Below, piece after piece: positions 38,001 to 51,900 of a stretch of DNA of 64,000 bases. The translations under genes and the position numbers were made by a program. The notes beneath the pieces were generated by a model. That model saw only the letters and a list, made by a program, of their open reading frames with translations. It searched no databases and was not told where the DNA came from. This stretch comes from Cinclus cinclus. Its lineage: Eukaryota > Chordata > Aves > Passeriformes > Cinclidae. Every line of letters begins with the position of its first letter. Position 1 is the first letter of the stretch. The stretch spans positions 14,235,151 through 14,299,150 of the forward strand of contig NC_085052.1 of NCBI RefSeq assembly GCF_963662255.1. Direction: 5' to 3'.

Positions 38001-41000
38001 GCCCTAGGGTTTTCCTTCCACTAGCAGTTTTCCTCATCTAAAGATTAAGCAGACTGTCCCCATGTCCAGTCAGAATCCAAGTAGAGACAGATCTCTGCTC
38101 TTTCTCTCATGCTGCCCACGGTGTGCAGTGACTGAAACGTCTCGTAGGGCCATAAGTAGGCACAGAAATGATGCTGCTTTTCTGCTCTCAGAGCTCAGAG
38201 CCGCTTGGTGCTGGAGCCCTGCCCGGCTGTGCGGGCACTGAGCACTCTCCAGATGCTGGAGAACAGCCCAGCTGCTCAGGCATCTCTGTCTGCTTCCAAT
38301 TTTGGCCTCTGCTTTCTTGTAGGGGCTACTGCTGGTTCCATCCAGTGATGGCCCCGAAACATAAACAGATCTAACATCCTTTCTGTGTCCTAGACAGAGA
38401 ACTGGGAAGGATGTTGTCAGTCATTCCAGGTAGCAGCAGTTTTGCTGTGGAAACCCTGTTGCTCTTAGAGAATAACCAGGAAGGACCACACCAGCGTGGG
38501 AGGTAGTTCTGCGTGAAGGCAAGGAAGCAGAATTGACTCTTGCGTCTTCCAGAGCTCGAGACAAAGAGGAAATGGCCCCTGCAGCCAACACTACACTAAG
38601 TCACTGGCACCACTGCATGCCAGGAGATGTCACTCACAGCCAAGGCTGCCCACCTCAACTCCCTCCTCACCAAACAAGACTTGGTAACAAAAGTTAAAGG
38701 GAATCAGGCTACCAGCTGCTTTTAGACATGCAATAAGAAGGGACTAAGTGTTGTTTAAGGTTGTTTTCTGCTTTTCAAGCAGAAAAGAGAAGACGCTGTG
38801 CACAGATCAAAGCCATGCTTGGTTCAGACAGTCTCACTGTGACCCATCATCTCTAATAAATACAAGCTCTGACTTTGCACAAGAGATGAAGCTGATGTTT
38901 GGTCTTTCATTTGGATGCTCATGCTCAGTCTGTTATAGAAGGGATCACAAGAGGTTGCATTGCAAGACCATCCCTTCTTCCACTGCACAAATGCCACACT
39001 GACAGAGAGAACTCCCACCATCACCTTTTTCCTCTCAGTACTTCTCTCTGTGGTCAGAAATATTCCCATTTTCTGCCCTAATTTATTTATTGTCAGCCTA
39101 TTCTTTCTGCCTGTCTTACACTTCTATCTCACAACTTCTGCAATGCCCAGTCCTAAGAGAATTTATTCTCTTTGTCAATTTGTAAGAAATTATCCTTTCT
39201 GTATTTTTGTCTCTTCCAGACTTTTCTGTCTATCTGAAGAGTCCAACATGACTTCTCTGCATGTAGAACTCCTTGCTTATGTTTTCCTTGAGCATTCTGA
39301 CCAGAGCTGCAGGGAGACTGCCCTTGCACAGCAGTGAACCCATTCCACAGGAGATGATACAGTCCCAGCCTAAATGAAGTGAGGTGGGGACTTGTACCAC
39401 CTCAGAAACATGTCCATCCACCATCACAGGCTGTGCTAAGTCAACCCAGCACCTCTCATGCCATCTCAGCAAACCCACCCAGGGGAGAGGGGCTCTCTGG
39501 CAATGCAGTCTGTGCACATTTTCTAACTGCAGGAGTTTGTGTCTGTCGGGTTCTGCTGGCAGGTAGGGAAAGGGCATGAGAGCAATCAGTGTTGCTGTTC
39601 AACATGGAGAGGAGACACACACATCATCGTCCTGGTGAGTGAAAATGAGATTTCAGTAGTCATGAAGTTTTTCAGGCTGAATTGCCTGAAATTACCTCTC
39701 TGATTACTCTTCTGTGAGGTTGCCAAACTTGCAGGGTTCAGGGTTTGATGCATATTACCCAAAATGTGCTCCTGTCTTCAGACTCACCGCAACCAAAATC
39801 TGAGTGCATAAACACTCAGAAGAGCCATACTGCTTCATTTATCAACCTTTTTATGTAATGTTCCCTGTCCCCAGTGGACTTCTTACTCATTCATCTGCCT
39901 TTTTCATTTAAACATGCTGGTATCCAAGTTGTCTAGGAAGACTTTGCTGCAAAGTAATGTAAACCACCTGTTTCAGGCCAGCTTATTGGAAAAGTCTTTT
40001 CTTAGGCTGTCGAGAGGCTCAGGTTTGTCTTAGAATTTACATACAAACTTATATAGGGTAAGTCAACAGCTTTAGTTTAAGGGGCTTTCTTTCAAAATAT
40101 CAGGACAAGACACTCAGCATGTTGAAATTAAAATTCAAGCTCCAGATCAGGATTTTACATCACTTTTTACAACTGTTACATGGAACAGTGTGGGAGACTC
40201 TGTGCCAAGTTTTAATTCTTCATATGGCAAAGACTGTGGCCTAAATACTGGTGTGATCTCTGCCCCTCATTGATGTGCTACGTAGAACAATAAATACACA
40301 TTTACTGGGTTATATTTTCCCAGATGAAATACTTGTAAGTGCTGAAGTACAAACATTGAAGGGTCAGTGAAACTGATAATCCAAACAGTATAATGGGTTT
40401 TTTGGATGCTGTCTCTCAGAGACATTTGATACTGAAATCATACTGCATCCCTATATGTCTCAAAATCCGCAAACTCTTATGAATTTAGGCTATACAGTTT
40501 GGCAGCTTGAACTGGCCCTTGTGCACACATACCTGCACATTAGTGAGCTGGAGGATAAAGAGTGTGCCTGTATCTGAGATAACACCAAGCTGGGAGCAAA
40601 GCACACTGACACATAGGACTGAAACTGAAAATACATTTGGCAAATAGGTGAAAGCCTGGTGAAAACATCTAACTCACTTAAGGACAAAAGCAAATATGGC
40701 ATTGAGGTAAGAGCCATCAGCCAAAGACAGTGTGGGGAGCAACTTGTTAAGTAGCTTTTCCAGAGAAAACATTACTGCAGCTAGCTATAGCATCTTACAG
40801 TAATCTTTCCCTCTGTCTAAAGCTGGTAAATCCTCCCGTGAGGCTCTATGACCAATTTTGGACACTTCCTTTCAGGATAGATGTAGACTGCTTGGAGGAA
40901 GTCCAGAGGAGAGCAAGAAAGATCACAAGCCTAAAAGCTTCACCTATGAGGAAAGACTGAAGGAATTGAACTGTTAAATTTGCAAAAAAAGAAGAGTAAA

Positions 41001-44000
41001 GAAGGCTCATAAATTGTCTTCAGACAAATGACATCTCTATCTGCCAGTGCTGGTGTAGCCAATCCCACTTCAGGATGAGGGTGCCTCTGGATTTTCTCCC
41101 AGTTCTGTTTCCTTGGTGCAGAAGGAGGGGAGTCAGCAAAAAGGGGACAATGCAGTCATAAACCATGCTGTAGTCAGCAAAGCCAATGCAGTGCATCTGC
41201 TCTCCCTGTGGGATACAGATGCAGTTGTACAAAGGTGCTCCCTCCTTTGCCCAGAAAAGCTCCAGGTTTCATTCAGACATAATTCAGCCACGGCAAGCAC
41301 CCTGCTGTAATGCTGTCCATGTGTGCAGCACTGCTTGGTGTGGGAGTACCTCATCCTTCTGCTGCTTTTAGCGTCGTGGCTGGGACACAACCCAGGGAAA
41401 TTGCACTGGACACATTGAACGAGCCCTCTCTTACTGGAAAAAAGAAAAGCACGTGGGAATCCTGGAGGGCTGCTGGGGGCTGGAGGTAGCAAAAGCTGAC
41501 AATAGTAGCAAGAGATGGATGCAAAGGAGCAGGCAGTGCACGGGTCCTTCTCTCCCCTCCACAGCTGCCCGCAGCACAGAGAGGCTTTGTGCTCGGGCAG
41601 CCCCCTGCCCCTGTAGCACAGAGTTACTGCTGGAGAGGGGATGTCCAGGGCTTCTGGCCACGAGCCCCAGTGGCCCAGACTGCCACACCAACAAGTGCCC
41701 CATTCACTGGAGCACAAAGCAGGTTCCCCTGTCAGAGACCTTCCCACGGCGCAGAGCTGGGGATGGTGCTCAGCCTCCCTGGCTCTCTGCAAGGCACTCA
41801 CATCCCTGCCACTGCGGCCTCACAGCCCATCTCCCTGGTGTTATACACTGGCCCCACCGATCTTCACAATGCCTGCTCATTAAATAAGCTCTCTGCAGGA
41901 AGGTATTTTTCTGACTTGCATTGCAGCAGTCAGACCCAGATCCTCAATATTCTTAAATACAACTAGCAAGAGGCAGGATGCTGCTGATGCAATGACCTTT
42001 AGATAGTTTTTTTTTTCTTTCATGTTTATATGCTGTTTACTGGACTTCTAAGCCTGTATCCTACTTGTACTCATACTATTTTTTTTACTATTCTCACATC
42101 GAAGGGGTTCTTCAAATCAGAAGAGAAAACTGTTATCAGTTACATCAGTTTCCTGTCAGGAAACCTCTGGTATTCATTTGTTACTAACCATCAAAGCTAT
42201 ATTTTAACTGGAGAAGATTTATTGCCACTACCCACAAAGCTTGAAGTTTTATCAGAAAATATCCGGTGAGTTCGGGGGGGGGGGGGGGGGTTCCCCTCCT
42301 CCCTGGCTTACCAGCTAAATTATTGCTTGAATATGCTTGACTATCACATGATGTGAAGGCATTTCTTTGTCTTTTTGGTGGGGGGGGGAAAAAAAAGATG
42401 CATCAAGCATTGATGACTTTCAGCTTTGTCATTATTGATAGTTTGAGTACACAGACTTGAAATGGCCCAGCAGTGCTGCCAGGCTTCCACTTGTGCTCAA
42501 GATCCTTACATTCTTCTTCCTCTTCTTAACTCTCTGGCCATGATTTTTTCCTCATGCTTCTTTTGACCATCTTTTATGCTTTCCAACTTTAGATTTGCTC
42601 TACTTTTATTTTCCATTTTTTTGCCTCTGAATATGCATCTTTAAGAGATTTTATTATTTTCAAATTAATACAACTTTCAACAGTTGGATTATTGCTTTTT
42701 TGCAGTGAAATAAGAAGAGAATGGGCTGCTTCTTATCAGCATTACCATTCCCACATTTTAAATACTCCTCTGATTCAGCTGAAATATTTTATATTTTGCG
42801 ATGTTGCATGTTTTAAGAGTTACTAGACATTGTTGACACAGAATAAGTGCGCATTACTTTTATAATAATTTGAAACTCTCATAGAAATTCCCCTTCTTAT
42901 CTTGAGACTGGGGTCAACATACATTTCTCCAGTGCTGGAAATTATGCATTGCAAATTGTCAGATGGTCACCCTCAGTTCTGAGAAATTGCCTTGTCTTTC
43001 ACTAAAATCCACCATCATATCAGCTTTTCTTGTCCCTATATAGAGAGCCATGTCCTTCTCTGTCTCCAGCATCCTGGCTGGTGATGGGCACTAACCTTCA
43101 GTGCTTTGGTCTCTTGCTCCCAGTCCAGCCCCAGGCACCTATCGTGTACAGCTATTGAATTGTTAACTGAAGAGAGCAGGACCACTGCTTACACTGGAAG
43201 ATGGGTGATGTGTGAGTCACATCACCAACCCAGTATGGCCCACCCTTTCCTGTGTCCCATCAACCACCCACACATGAGGGGGATGTACAAGTTATCATAG
43301 AAAAAAGAGAGGAAGCAGCCTCCAGAACAACCACTCCCTCCTTCAACACCCACGTTGGGCCAGCAAGTTCAGAAACTTCCTGGAGAACAAAAAGTCCTGA
43401 GCATTGTAAATGCTGCAACGCCCCACAGGAGGTTCTGATGGGGAATGATAGTGGAGGAAAGAGATCCAAACGCCTGGTCTCCCACAGCTTGCTCTGCACC
43501 CAGCATGATTTGACTCCCAGTGGTCAAAATACAACCCCAGGAGTCACCAGTTTTCCTGTATACCCTCTGCACTGACAGCCTTTCCTGCCTTGAAGGAGCT
43601 GATGCCACCAAGCTTCTCACCACAGCTCATGGATGTTTTTCTCTGAACTGTAGATTCCTGGGATCACCTTGTGTGCTGAAGAACATTACTGCTTTCAGGG
43701 GCTCACTTCCCTGCTTTCCAAAATAAACAGCACAGCTGTCCAAAATGCCACACATCAGCAAGTGGAGCTGCTGCCTGTGCTGCCTGACGATTTCTGCATG
43801 GAGAAGCAACCAGCATTTCTCCTGAAGTTTCACTTCCCATTCAGGACCAAAAACCACTGGAGACTGATCACAGACACACAAATACTGTTCCAAGCTGGTG
43901 CAGCATCAGCAGCACTGGCAAGGCCCTTGGGAGGGATGCCCATTCCACAGCTGTCCCACATGCGAGTACATGATCTGCCGTGCCTAACTGTGCCTGGGAT

Positions 44001-47000
44001 TTTGTCTATACCCAGGTGATGCCACCCCTTAATGCTGTGATTTCCAGCACAGCTATTTTCTGCCTCAGAGGAGAATTTCTCAGTCCTATAAGGTATTCAG
44101 TGTGTTTTTCCTCCTTTAACATGCGTAGCATCCATTTGCAGCAGAGAACACTGTAGGCACCTTCCCTCTGCAAATAATCCTAGCAGATGAAGCAAAGACC
44201 CCTCATTATTCAGGCAGCTGCCTCCTTTCAGCAGGCCAGGGTTAGGGCTGCATGCATAAAAAAAAGATAGCACTCTGCTTAAACGCTTCCCAACTCACCC
44301 CTTTACCTCCAGCTGTCAGCACTGTGATCTCAATTCCTCATTGCAGAGCACAGGACAAGGAACAGCTGGAATAGTTTCTTTCTCTTGCTGAGGAGCACAT
44401 CCACTGTCTAGGCCTTGTGGAAAAATATACTGATTTCTCAGAGGTCAGCTTTAATAACTAGGATTCCCACAAACCATGAGGAGAATTCCGCTCATGATAT
44501 TTGGCATGAATATAATTCTCTGTTCCTCATGCTCCTACAATTTCCATTTCAAATAGCAGGAAACAAATTACCCTGTGGTATTTTTAGTGACAAGCAATGG
44601 TCAGGAACATGGGATCAAAGGCTATTGCGAGGCACAGGCCTTGACAAAGTTCCTGAGTGTAAGAGAAAAAATACGTCTTGGAAGTTACAAAGGTAATAAG
44701 GTAAATATGAATCTAAATTTTCATGGTCAGAGGAGCACTTTGAAAAGGCTAGAGCCTCATCCTGACATGTAACAAAACAGCAAAGGAGTTTTGCTGGATG
44801 AATGGGCTGGCACAGGATGCTATTAATCTCTAAAATTCAGATTACTTATTACTGGGATATGCAGTGAATCCTGAGAGAAGAATTAGGCTGAGGAAAAGAA
44901 ACCCACTTATAATCAAGCCATAGTCTGGCCTTCCATTTGTGCATCTCCATTAATCTTCCCTTTCCCCACTATTCTTGCCTCAAGTATCTCAAAATACAAA
45001 CTTGAAATATTTTGGATAAGGCAGCATGGGTACAGGGGGCAGTCACAGCAGCCCACACTTCTGTGCAGAAGCCTGGGCCCATAACAGGTCTGCTACTTCC
45101 CTGGAGTCACTGTGTTTCCCAGCCTCTTCCAACACCATTCCCCCCTCTGGCTTGGGATGGGAGGTCAAGCTCAAGAAAGACCCAACCTTCCAGCCACAGG
45201 GTCTCCAGTCCAGCTGCAGAGCTTGCAGCAAGTTCACATGAGCACACATTTTCCTCACATCTCCTGCAGGAGCAGGGACATTGAAAAGGTTATTTATTAA
45301 CAGCTCTGGGACAAATGAGCAAGAAAGAAAACAAATCCATTTATAAATCAGCTAAAGAGAAAACTTGTGACTCTAATGGTCTCCTTTGTAATTCCTTAAG
45401 TGTGGCCTGGAGCTGCCCTGACATCATTTCTTGTGATGCTGAATCAGCAGAACAGCCCCACTTGTGCATTGAATAGCCTGATAAGAGCAAAATACACACA
45501 AGAAAACACTAACTTACACCATGTCCAGATTTTTCTTTGTTTCTGTTAGGATTTGGGGAGACTGATAGCGCTCTAATTTCTCACCACTAAATACCAGGCA
45601 GTGACTCACATTAGCATCTATCTCTGCAATCCAGGACAAACGCTTTCCTCCAGGACAAGGTGGAGACAGGATAAAGGGAGAAAACTCACGCTAGAGCTGT
45701 CTGAAAGAACAACGTCATTGCTATCTCAGCTCTCATTTAGGAGCATACCAATCCTGAATACTTTGCCAGACTTTGTTCTTTGATAACATTTCTCAAGGGC
45801 GGAGGGGGGGGGAAGGGAACAAAAATAACACAACACTGTTCTGTTTAATAGTTACCCATAGCAGAGAAAAGCTGAGCTAAAGTTTCCAACAATTATCAGT
45901 ACAAAATCCTAAAATAGACATGCAATGTACCGTTCTTGAATTTAAAGCTGGCTGGACAAGAGTTCCATCATGTGAATTGAAAGCTGTGTAAAGCTGTGTA
46001 AAGCTGTGACATGTGAGAACAACAGAGTTAAAATGCTCAGTATAGCAGTGATATGGATGAAGAAACCAAGGACTCAAGCAGATATGGCAAATTGTTGTGT
46101 AATTCATTGGGACGAACTGTACGTCCAGGAAGGAGAGATAAATGATGTCCAAGGTATCTATGGAAACCACCACCTTATACAGGAAACAATTAAACTCAGA
46201 AAAAGACAAACAAGAGAAAAATAACTCAAATGCTCATAAGGCAAACAACATGAATTGAAAGCAGGATTTGATCCCAAAGAGATGGGGCTCAGTTAAAGCG
46301 ATGTGAAATGTGGGAGTGAAGGCTAACAGCCGAAGGAGAAATAGGAGCTGCACAACAACTCTTCGGGGCTGTCTCCTCAGAGATGTGGGAACCCTAGCCT
46401 TAAATCCATTTATAAACTGGCTGGGCCCCCACAGCAGTCTTATTCAGATGACTCTCAGCAGTAGGTCTCTTCCTGGGCCATGACCTGCTCATCCTTTACG
46501 CAGGCATGTGGGAAATCAACTTACTTTAGGTGGGAACAGTGAAGTCAAAATCTTGGGAGTAGTTTCAGTCTTGCACTTGCCATCACTGAAAACATCTGAG
46601 AACTTTCTTTGCCCTCCTGTTTTATCTGATATTTTTGTCCAATATTTTGCAGCCCTTAGAGCTTTTTACACAGCACAACTTAGGCCTGATGATATTTTTG
46701 CCACACTGATCACACCAAAACAAAAGCTTCTTAAACTCTGATGGTCATACCAGTTATAAATGAAGAAAAGATGTGACAGTTTCATTTGAGAATGGAGAAG
46801 GTTTTAATGTAGCTATGATATAGCAAATTAATGCAGCAACAGCACATGACCTTACAAAACAGGAAGATGATGTTCATTTTGAAAAATTGTTTTGGTTCCA
46901 TTTTCTCACCCACTCTGACTCCCCCCATACTCACAGGCACCAAGCTTGCCGAGGTGCTCCAGCAGGATCCTGTGTGAGATGAGACCTAATGCCAAATCCT

Positions 47001-48955
47001 CACTGAACCTCTTGGGCTCCTCTTCAGTGACAAGCTACAAATTCTTGAGCAGGTCTTTTGCCATCTTCAGGAGCTAATGGTTACCCCAGGGTAATCCTTT
47101 TGCCTGGAAATCCCTTTTATCCAGAACAGGTGGCTGCTCAGTGCCTTTTTTCCCTCCTCATTTTGGGTACCTTAGCTCCCACTCTCTGTCTGCTTGCTGG
47201 GAGAGGAGAAGGACAACCTGCACAGAGATGTGCTGTGAATTCACTGTGATCTGTCTGTTACTTGAGCAGTTTTATTCCCCAAGGACTCGTCTGCACAGCG
47301 ACTTTATCAGCACCCAGGCCTTTTCCTGTCAAGCCATCCATGTGAGGCTTATCAGGGCACAGGCAGCCAGCTTGTGGCAAACATGTTTTTCAGCATTTGC
47401 CCGGTTTTAGTGCAGTCAGTTACGTCCTTGGTTATCAATATAGACCATTCTTTTACCCCTTGATCTGTTGCTTCTTCTCTCTCTCACACACATATTTCCA
47501 TTCACATTTCTTCCAGGCCAGCTGCAGTATTTCTGCTCCTCCAGCTGCATGCCTGCCTTATGCATGGTGTGTTTTCACAGGCCGTCACTGCAGCCGGGAG
47601 AAGGTCTCCTTGGTTTGGTTAGGTTATGTCAACAGCAAAGGAAGTAGGTTTTAGGGCTGCTGCAGTAACCACGCAGCTCTGCTGCTCAGATTCAGCCACG
47701 TCTCCTGCTCGGAGCTTGTGGCACAGCACTCACGGGCACAGCAGCAGTGGCAGTCTTTAGGAAGTTAATGGATGATGAAATCCTGCAGAGCAAAAGTGAA
47801 GCCTGTCCCTGCTGGGTGTCACTTCCAGATTCACCACAGAGGATTTTAAATAGTTTACAATCAAATGTCACTGACAATGTTAGAGCTGGAGCTGTTTCCA
47901 GCCCGTCACCTGCCGAGCAGCTCCCTGTGACAGTCCAGGGTGAGACCGTTTTCACCACCATAGCCAAGACCTGGTACTGTTCCTATATCCAGGCTTGCAG
48001 GGTAAGGCTGGCATTAACCTCAGCTTTTCCCATAAATCTCCTGTGAGACAGGACAGCTGCAGTTATCCCAGAGCAGGACCACAGCACCCACAAGGACTCA
48101 CATTTTTGCACTCACATTTTCTCATGTTGCATTCTTATGAGTCCAGCCTTCTCCCAGCACACAGACACCAAGCAAGACCAGGAATCTCTCACTACCTTCC
48201 TAATACTGCCAGACTCCCCTTGGCTCTGTGGCTTTCACAGCTGACTCCAGCTCTCAGAATCACTGTCTGCCCACATCATATGGGGAACTAATACAAAGCA
48301 GGTAACGCTGGAGGCCACATCATATTTTTTGTCAGTCTTTCCCTAACAACAACATATAACACTTAAATTTGACACAGTGCTTTTCACCCATACATTGTCA
48401 AGGAGTTTACAGAGGTCAGCACCATTAGCCCTATTCTCCCAGTTGATGAAAAAGCATAAGAGAGCAGAAGATATCCCAATGCTCTGCCCTGTGGACCACC
48501 TCATCCATGGGTTGTTCTCATGGACCAGGGGCTGCAGAACACTCCCTCCTACAGAGAAGCAGAATTCCCAAGGTCCAGGGAAAGAACAGCACACTGGCTA
48601 CAGCTACTCTTAAATTTAACTTCCATAATTTTGATATATTCTCTGATGTTCTGCCAGACTAACAACAACTTGGAGATTAATGGTCCAGTAAAGTACACGC
48701 ATGACTCATGCTACAATTTCTATGCAGTACTGCTACAACTTTAAAAACAGGGAATAAAAATTGAAAATACCATTTAGGTTAGAAGAAACATGCAGGAAAA
48801 GAGAAACGCAGGCATCAGAGTCCAATGGAGGAATGAAAGCATTCCCTGTGTCTCCCTACTGCAGACTAACTTCAGGGATGGAGGAAGGAGAAACCAGAAG
48901 AGTTAAAAGAATTCATTATTACATTATAAAGATGCCAATAAACTAAACACTAACT

Positions 48956-48993
<38 letters not shown>

Positions 48994-51900
48994 CAACCAC
49001 AATAAAAATTCCCGAAATGTGTAGATTTATGGTTACAGTCTCCTGAGAAGCAGAGAGGCAAAAGAAGTCCTCCAAATCCCTATTTACAGAAGGACATCTA
49101 TTCCCACCAAGGCCTATGGGATCCAGTTAACATTCTTAAGTGCCAAGTGGCCACAGGGCTGAAGATTCTTAAATTGGTAGAGAAATTACTAGTCTCTGCA
49201 GCTGAGACATGCTTTGTAACCTAAAAAGCAACTGTGAAATTACTGTCTTTAACAAGGAGTTCATAGCATGGGGCCAGGTTCTATTGTAAACCACTATTTT
49301 TAAGATGAACTGCAGAGGTTCAGTTTCACAGTTTGCTTAACTGCTGTGTTTGCTCTGCCAAAAAACAGGACTATCCTGCCTCTGTCTTATGCCAGAGTTC
49401 CACCTTTTAAATATGGTCCTAATTATCTTTAGTTAATGGCAGAATAAAACCCTGTTGGAACATTCTTTTCTTCTTTTCCATATGGCTTTCATGCTTTTGG
49501 TCACAGCAGTATTTCTAAATACTGTAAACAAGAGCCTGACCACTAGATTTACCAGAATAAAGTTCTTTTTGGCTTCCGTTGTTTACTGCAGTCTCAAACA
49601 AAGCTGACAAACAATAAGATTCCTATATTATTTTAGTGAAGTGAGACTAAATATGTATAAGCTTTAGATGAACTTATTTGGCACATTCGATTCAAGACAA
49701 AATTGCAGATTTCCAGTGCATTTCCCAAAAGAATCTGGAGCCAGCAGGTAGGGGCTGACCATGGCAAAGAGCAGATGTTCTCCCTGGCAGGAGCTGCTCA
49801 CTCCCATTCTGGTGAAGAGCAGGGAGGGACAGTTTTCAGCAGAGGAACAAATCCCACTCTGTTGCCTGCTCCACCACCAAACCCACCCTCCACAAAGCAG
49901 CTCCACCTTTCCTCCCACTGCATGCCTGCTCCCTGGGCTCTGCCATGCACTCTGGATGTTTCTATCCATTAGCTGTACTGAAGGGACTCTGAATTTCCTC
50001 CATCCCTCACTTTTGGAGGAGTCTACCCCTTGCTAAGCCCAGGGAGGAAGGTGGAGATGCTGCTGCCTCCCCTGCCCCCAGCTGCAGTGTGGCTTCTGGT
50101 TAGAAACCACAGAAGCTGAACCAGCCTCTCCTGTGTCTCCTCTGTCTCGGGAGCCCCACAAGCAGATTGTGACAGTGCTGTGAACCAACTGAGAGGCTGA
50201 AGTGGTTTCTGAGTCCTGAGCTGCTGACTCACCTTTTCCAGTCAGCACACAGAGCTCAAAGGCCAGGGATGGCTTGAGCTTTGGCTGAGAGGTTGCAGAG
50301 AGTTAATGAAAAAACAAATTAAATCTCATTTCTTTGTAAAAATAGGTCCATTTTCTTCACACTCTTTCCATCAAGAACACTCTGACATTCACCATGGCTT
50401 GTGATCAGGGCCAAGATTCTCAGGAAGATCAGAAACAAGGGGGAGAATACAAATCAAACTAAGAGCCTTTAACTTCTACTTAAACAACATAAAAAAGTGT
50501 TTGCTCAAAGGTGCAAATCCCAGCCTGTAAATAAGTCAGTTACCCTGTAAGGGTTACTTTTTTAGTCAGAAGAGATACAGTATTCAGCCGGGCGAAGGTC
50601 ACAAGGGAGCCTAGAACAGCATGGGGTCAGACTGATGGATGCACGTCTCCTCATACTAGAAACTTAATCCCTATGTTGACAGCACAAAGGGAATTTTAAA
50701 GGCAATGTGAAGGAAGACAGTGAAGCAGTCTGCAGATCCTCACTGAAAGCTCTTCCCAAGCTGGAATGGACAAATATGGGCCCAAAGGTTTCAGACAAGA
50801 ACCACAGTAGGCGGAGTTGTGGCACTGCTGGTGGTGGCTAAGCACCAACAGACCAGTGACAGCACTGACCACTACACTGCCTGCATCACCCTAGAGTGTG
50901 AACAGCCAGTGCAGCACTAGGGACAGAGGGACAAGGAGCCCAAAGAGCAGGCTGGGAAGCAGATTTCTGCAGCATTTTTCACATTTGGGGGCAGTGAATG
51001 CATGAGATGATGTGAGCAGATGAATTTATTCAGCGTGCACTTAGTTGACTCTATTCTCTTCCATCTGGTCTCTCACACTTTTGCCCTTAGCTCATTTCTT
51101 AATTTGTACTGCTAATGCAGTGTTTCAGAGCACAAGGCTTGTTTCGTGTCTCTCCTTGTGTTGCAGTTAATATTTTCCTCCTGCACCTCCCAGTAACTTC
51201 CATGAAAGTGACTTTTACCCTTACCTTCCTTCTGTTCTCTCACTTGGGCCGGTGTTGACTTTGAAGTAAGACAAGTTGAAAGTTATCACAGAATAAAAAG
51301 AACAAGGCTAGAGACAAGGACAGTTCCATTTTTTCTTTCAGCAACAAGATTTATATCAAATGACAGCAGCTGCAGAAATGTATCCTTAGGCTCTGCTGTT
51401 CTCTGTGTGAGCATTCTGGCAACAGCTCTGTGACTAAGAGACACTGATGGAAATGCCTGCCATAAACCTTCAGCTCTGCTCAGGAAAGGGAGGTTTCCAA
51501 TGAGTTGAAACTTAAAGGCAGTTCTCACACCTAGATGACAAAATAATAATAGAGTTTTATAAGCAGTTCTCATCTAACTCACCTTTCAGAAAACTAGATG
51601 GGGTGCTTCTCTTGTAAACATGATCTAAAATTTTACAATTTAAATTTGATCAGACTCAAGCAATACTAATCCCTTATGAGGTGGCTGCAATACTAATCCC
51701 TTATGAGGTGGCTCTCCAAAGTAATTTCAGTATCACATATTTCATCTCAAAGTTCAGTCTAAACACTTCTGTCATTAACCACATCTTAACCACCTTGGAC
51801 AGATGATTTCTAAGCAGAGAGCTCAGCTCCTGTCTCAAAATGCTTCCAACCACATCTAGCCCTGTAGAACTCTCTTATTGGGCATTAGGCTATTAAGAAG

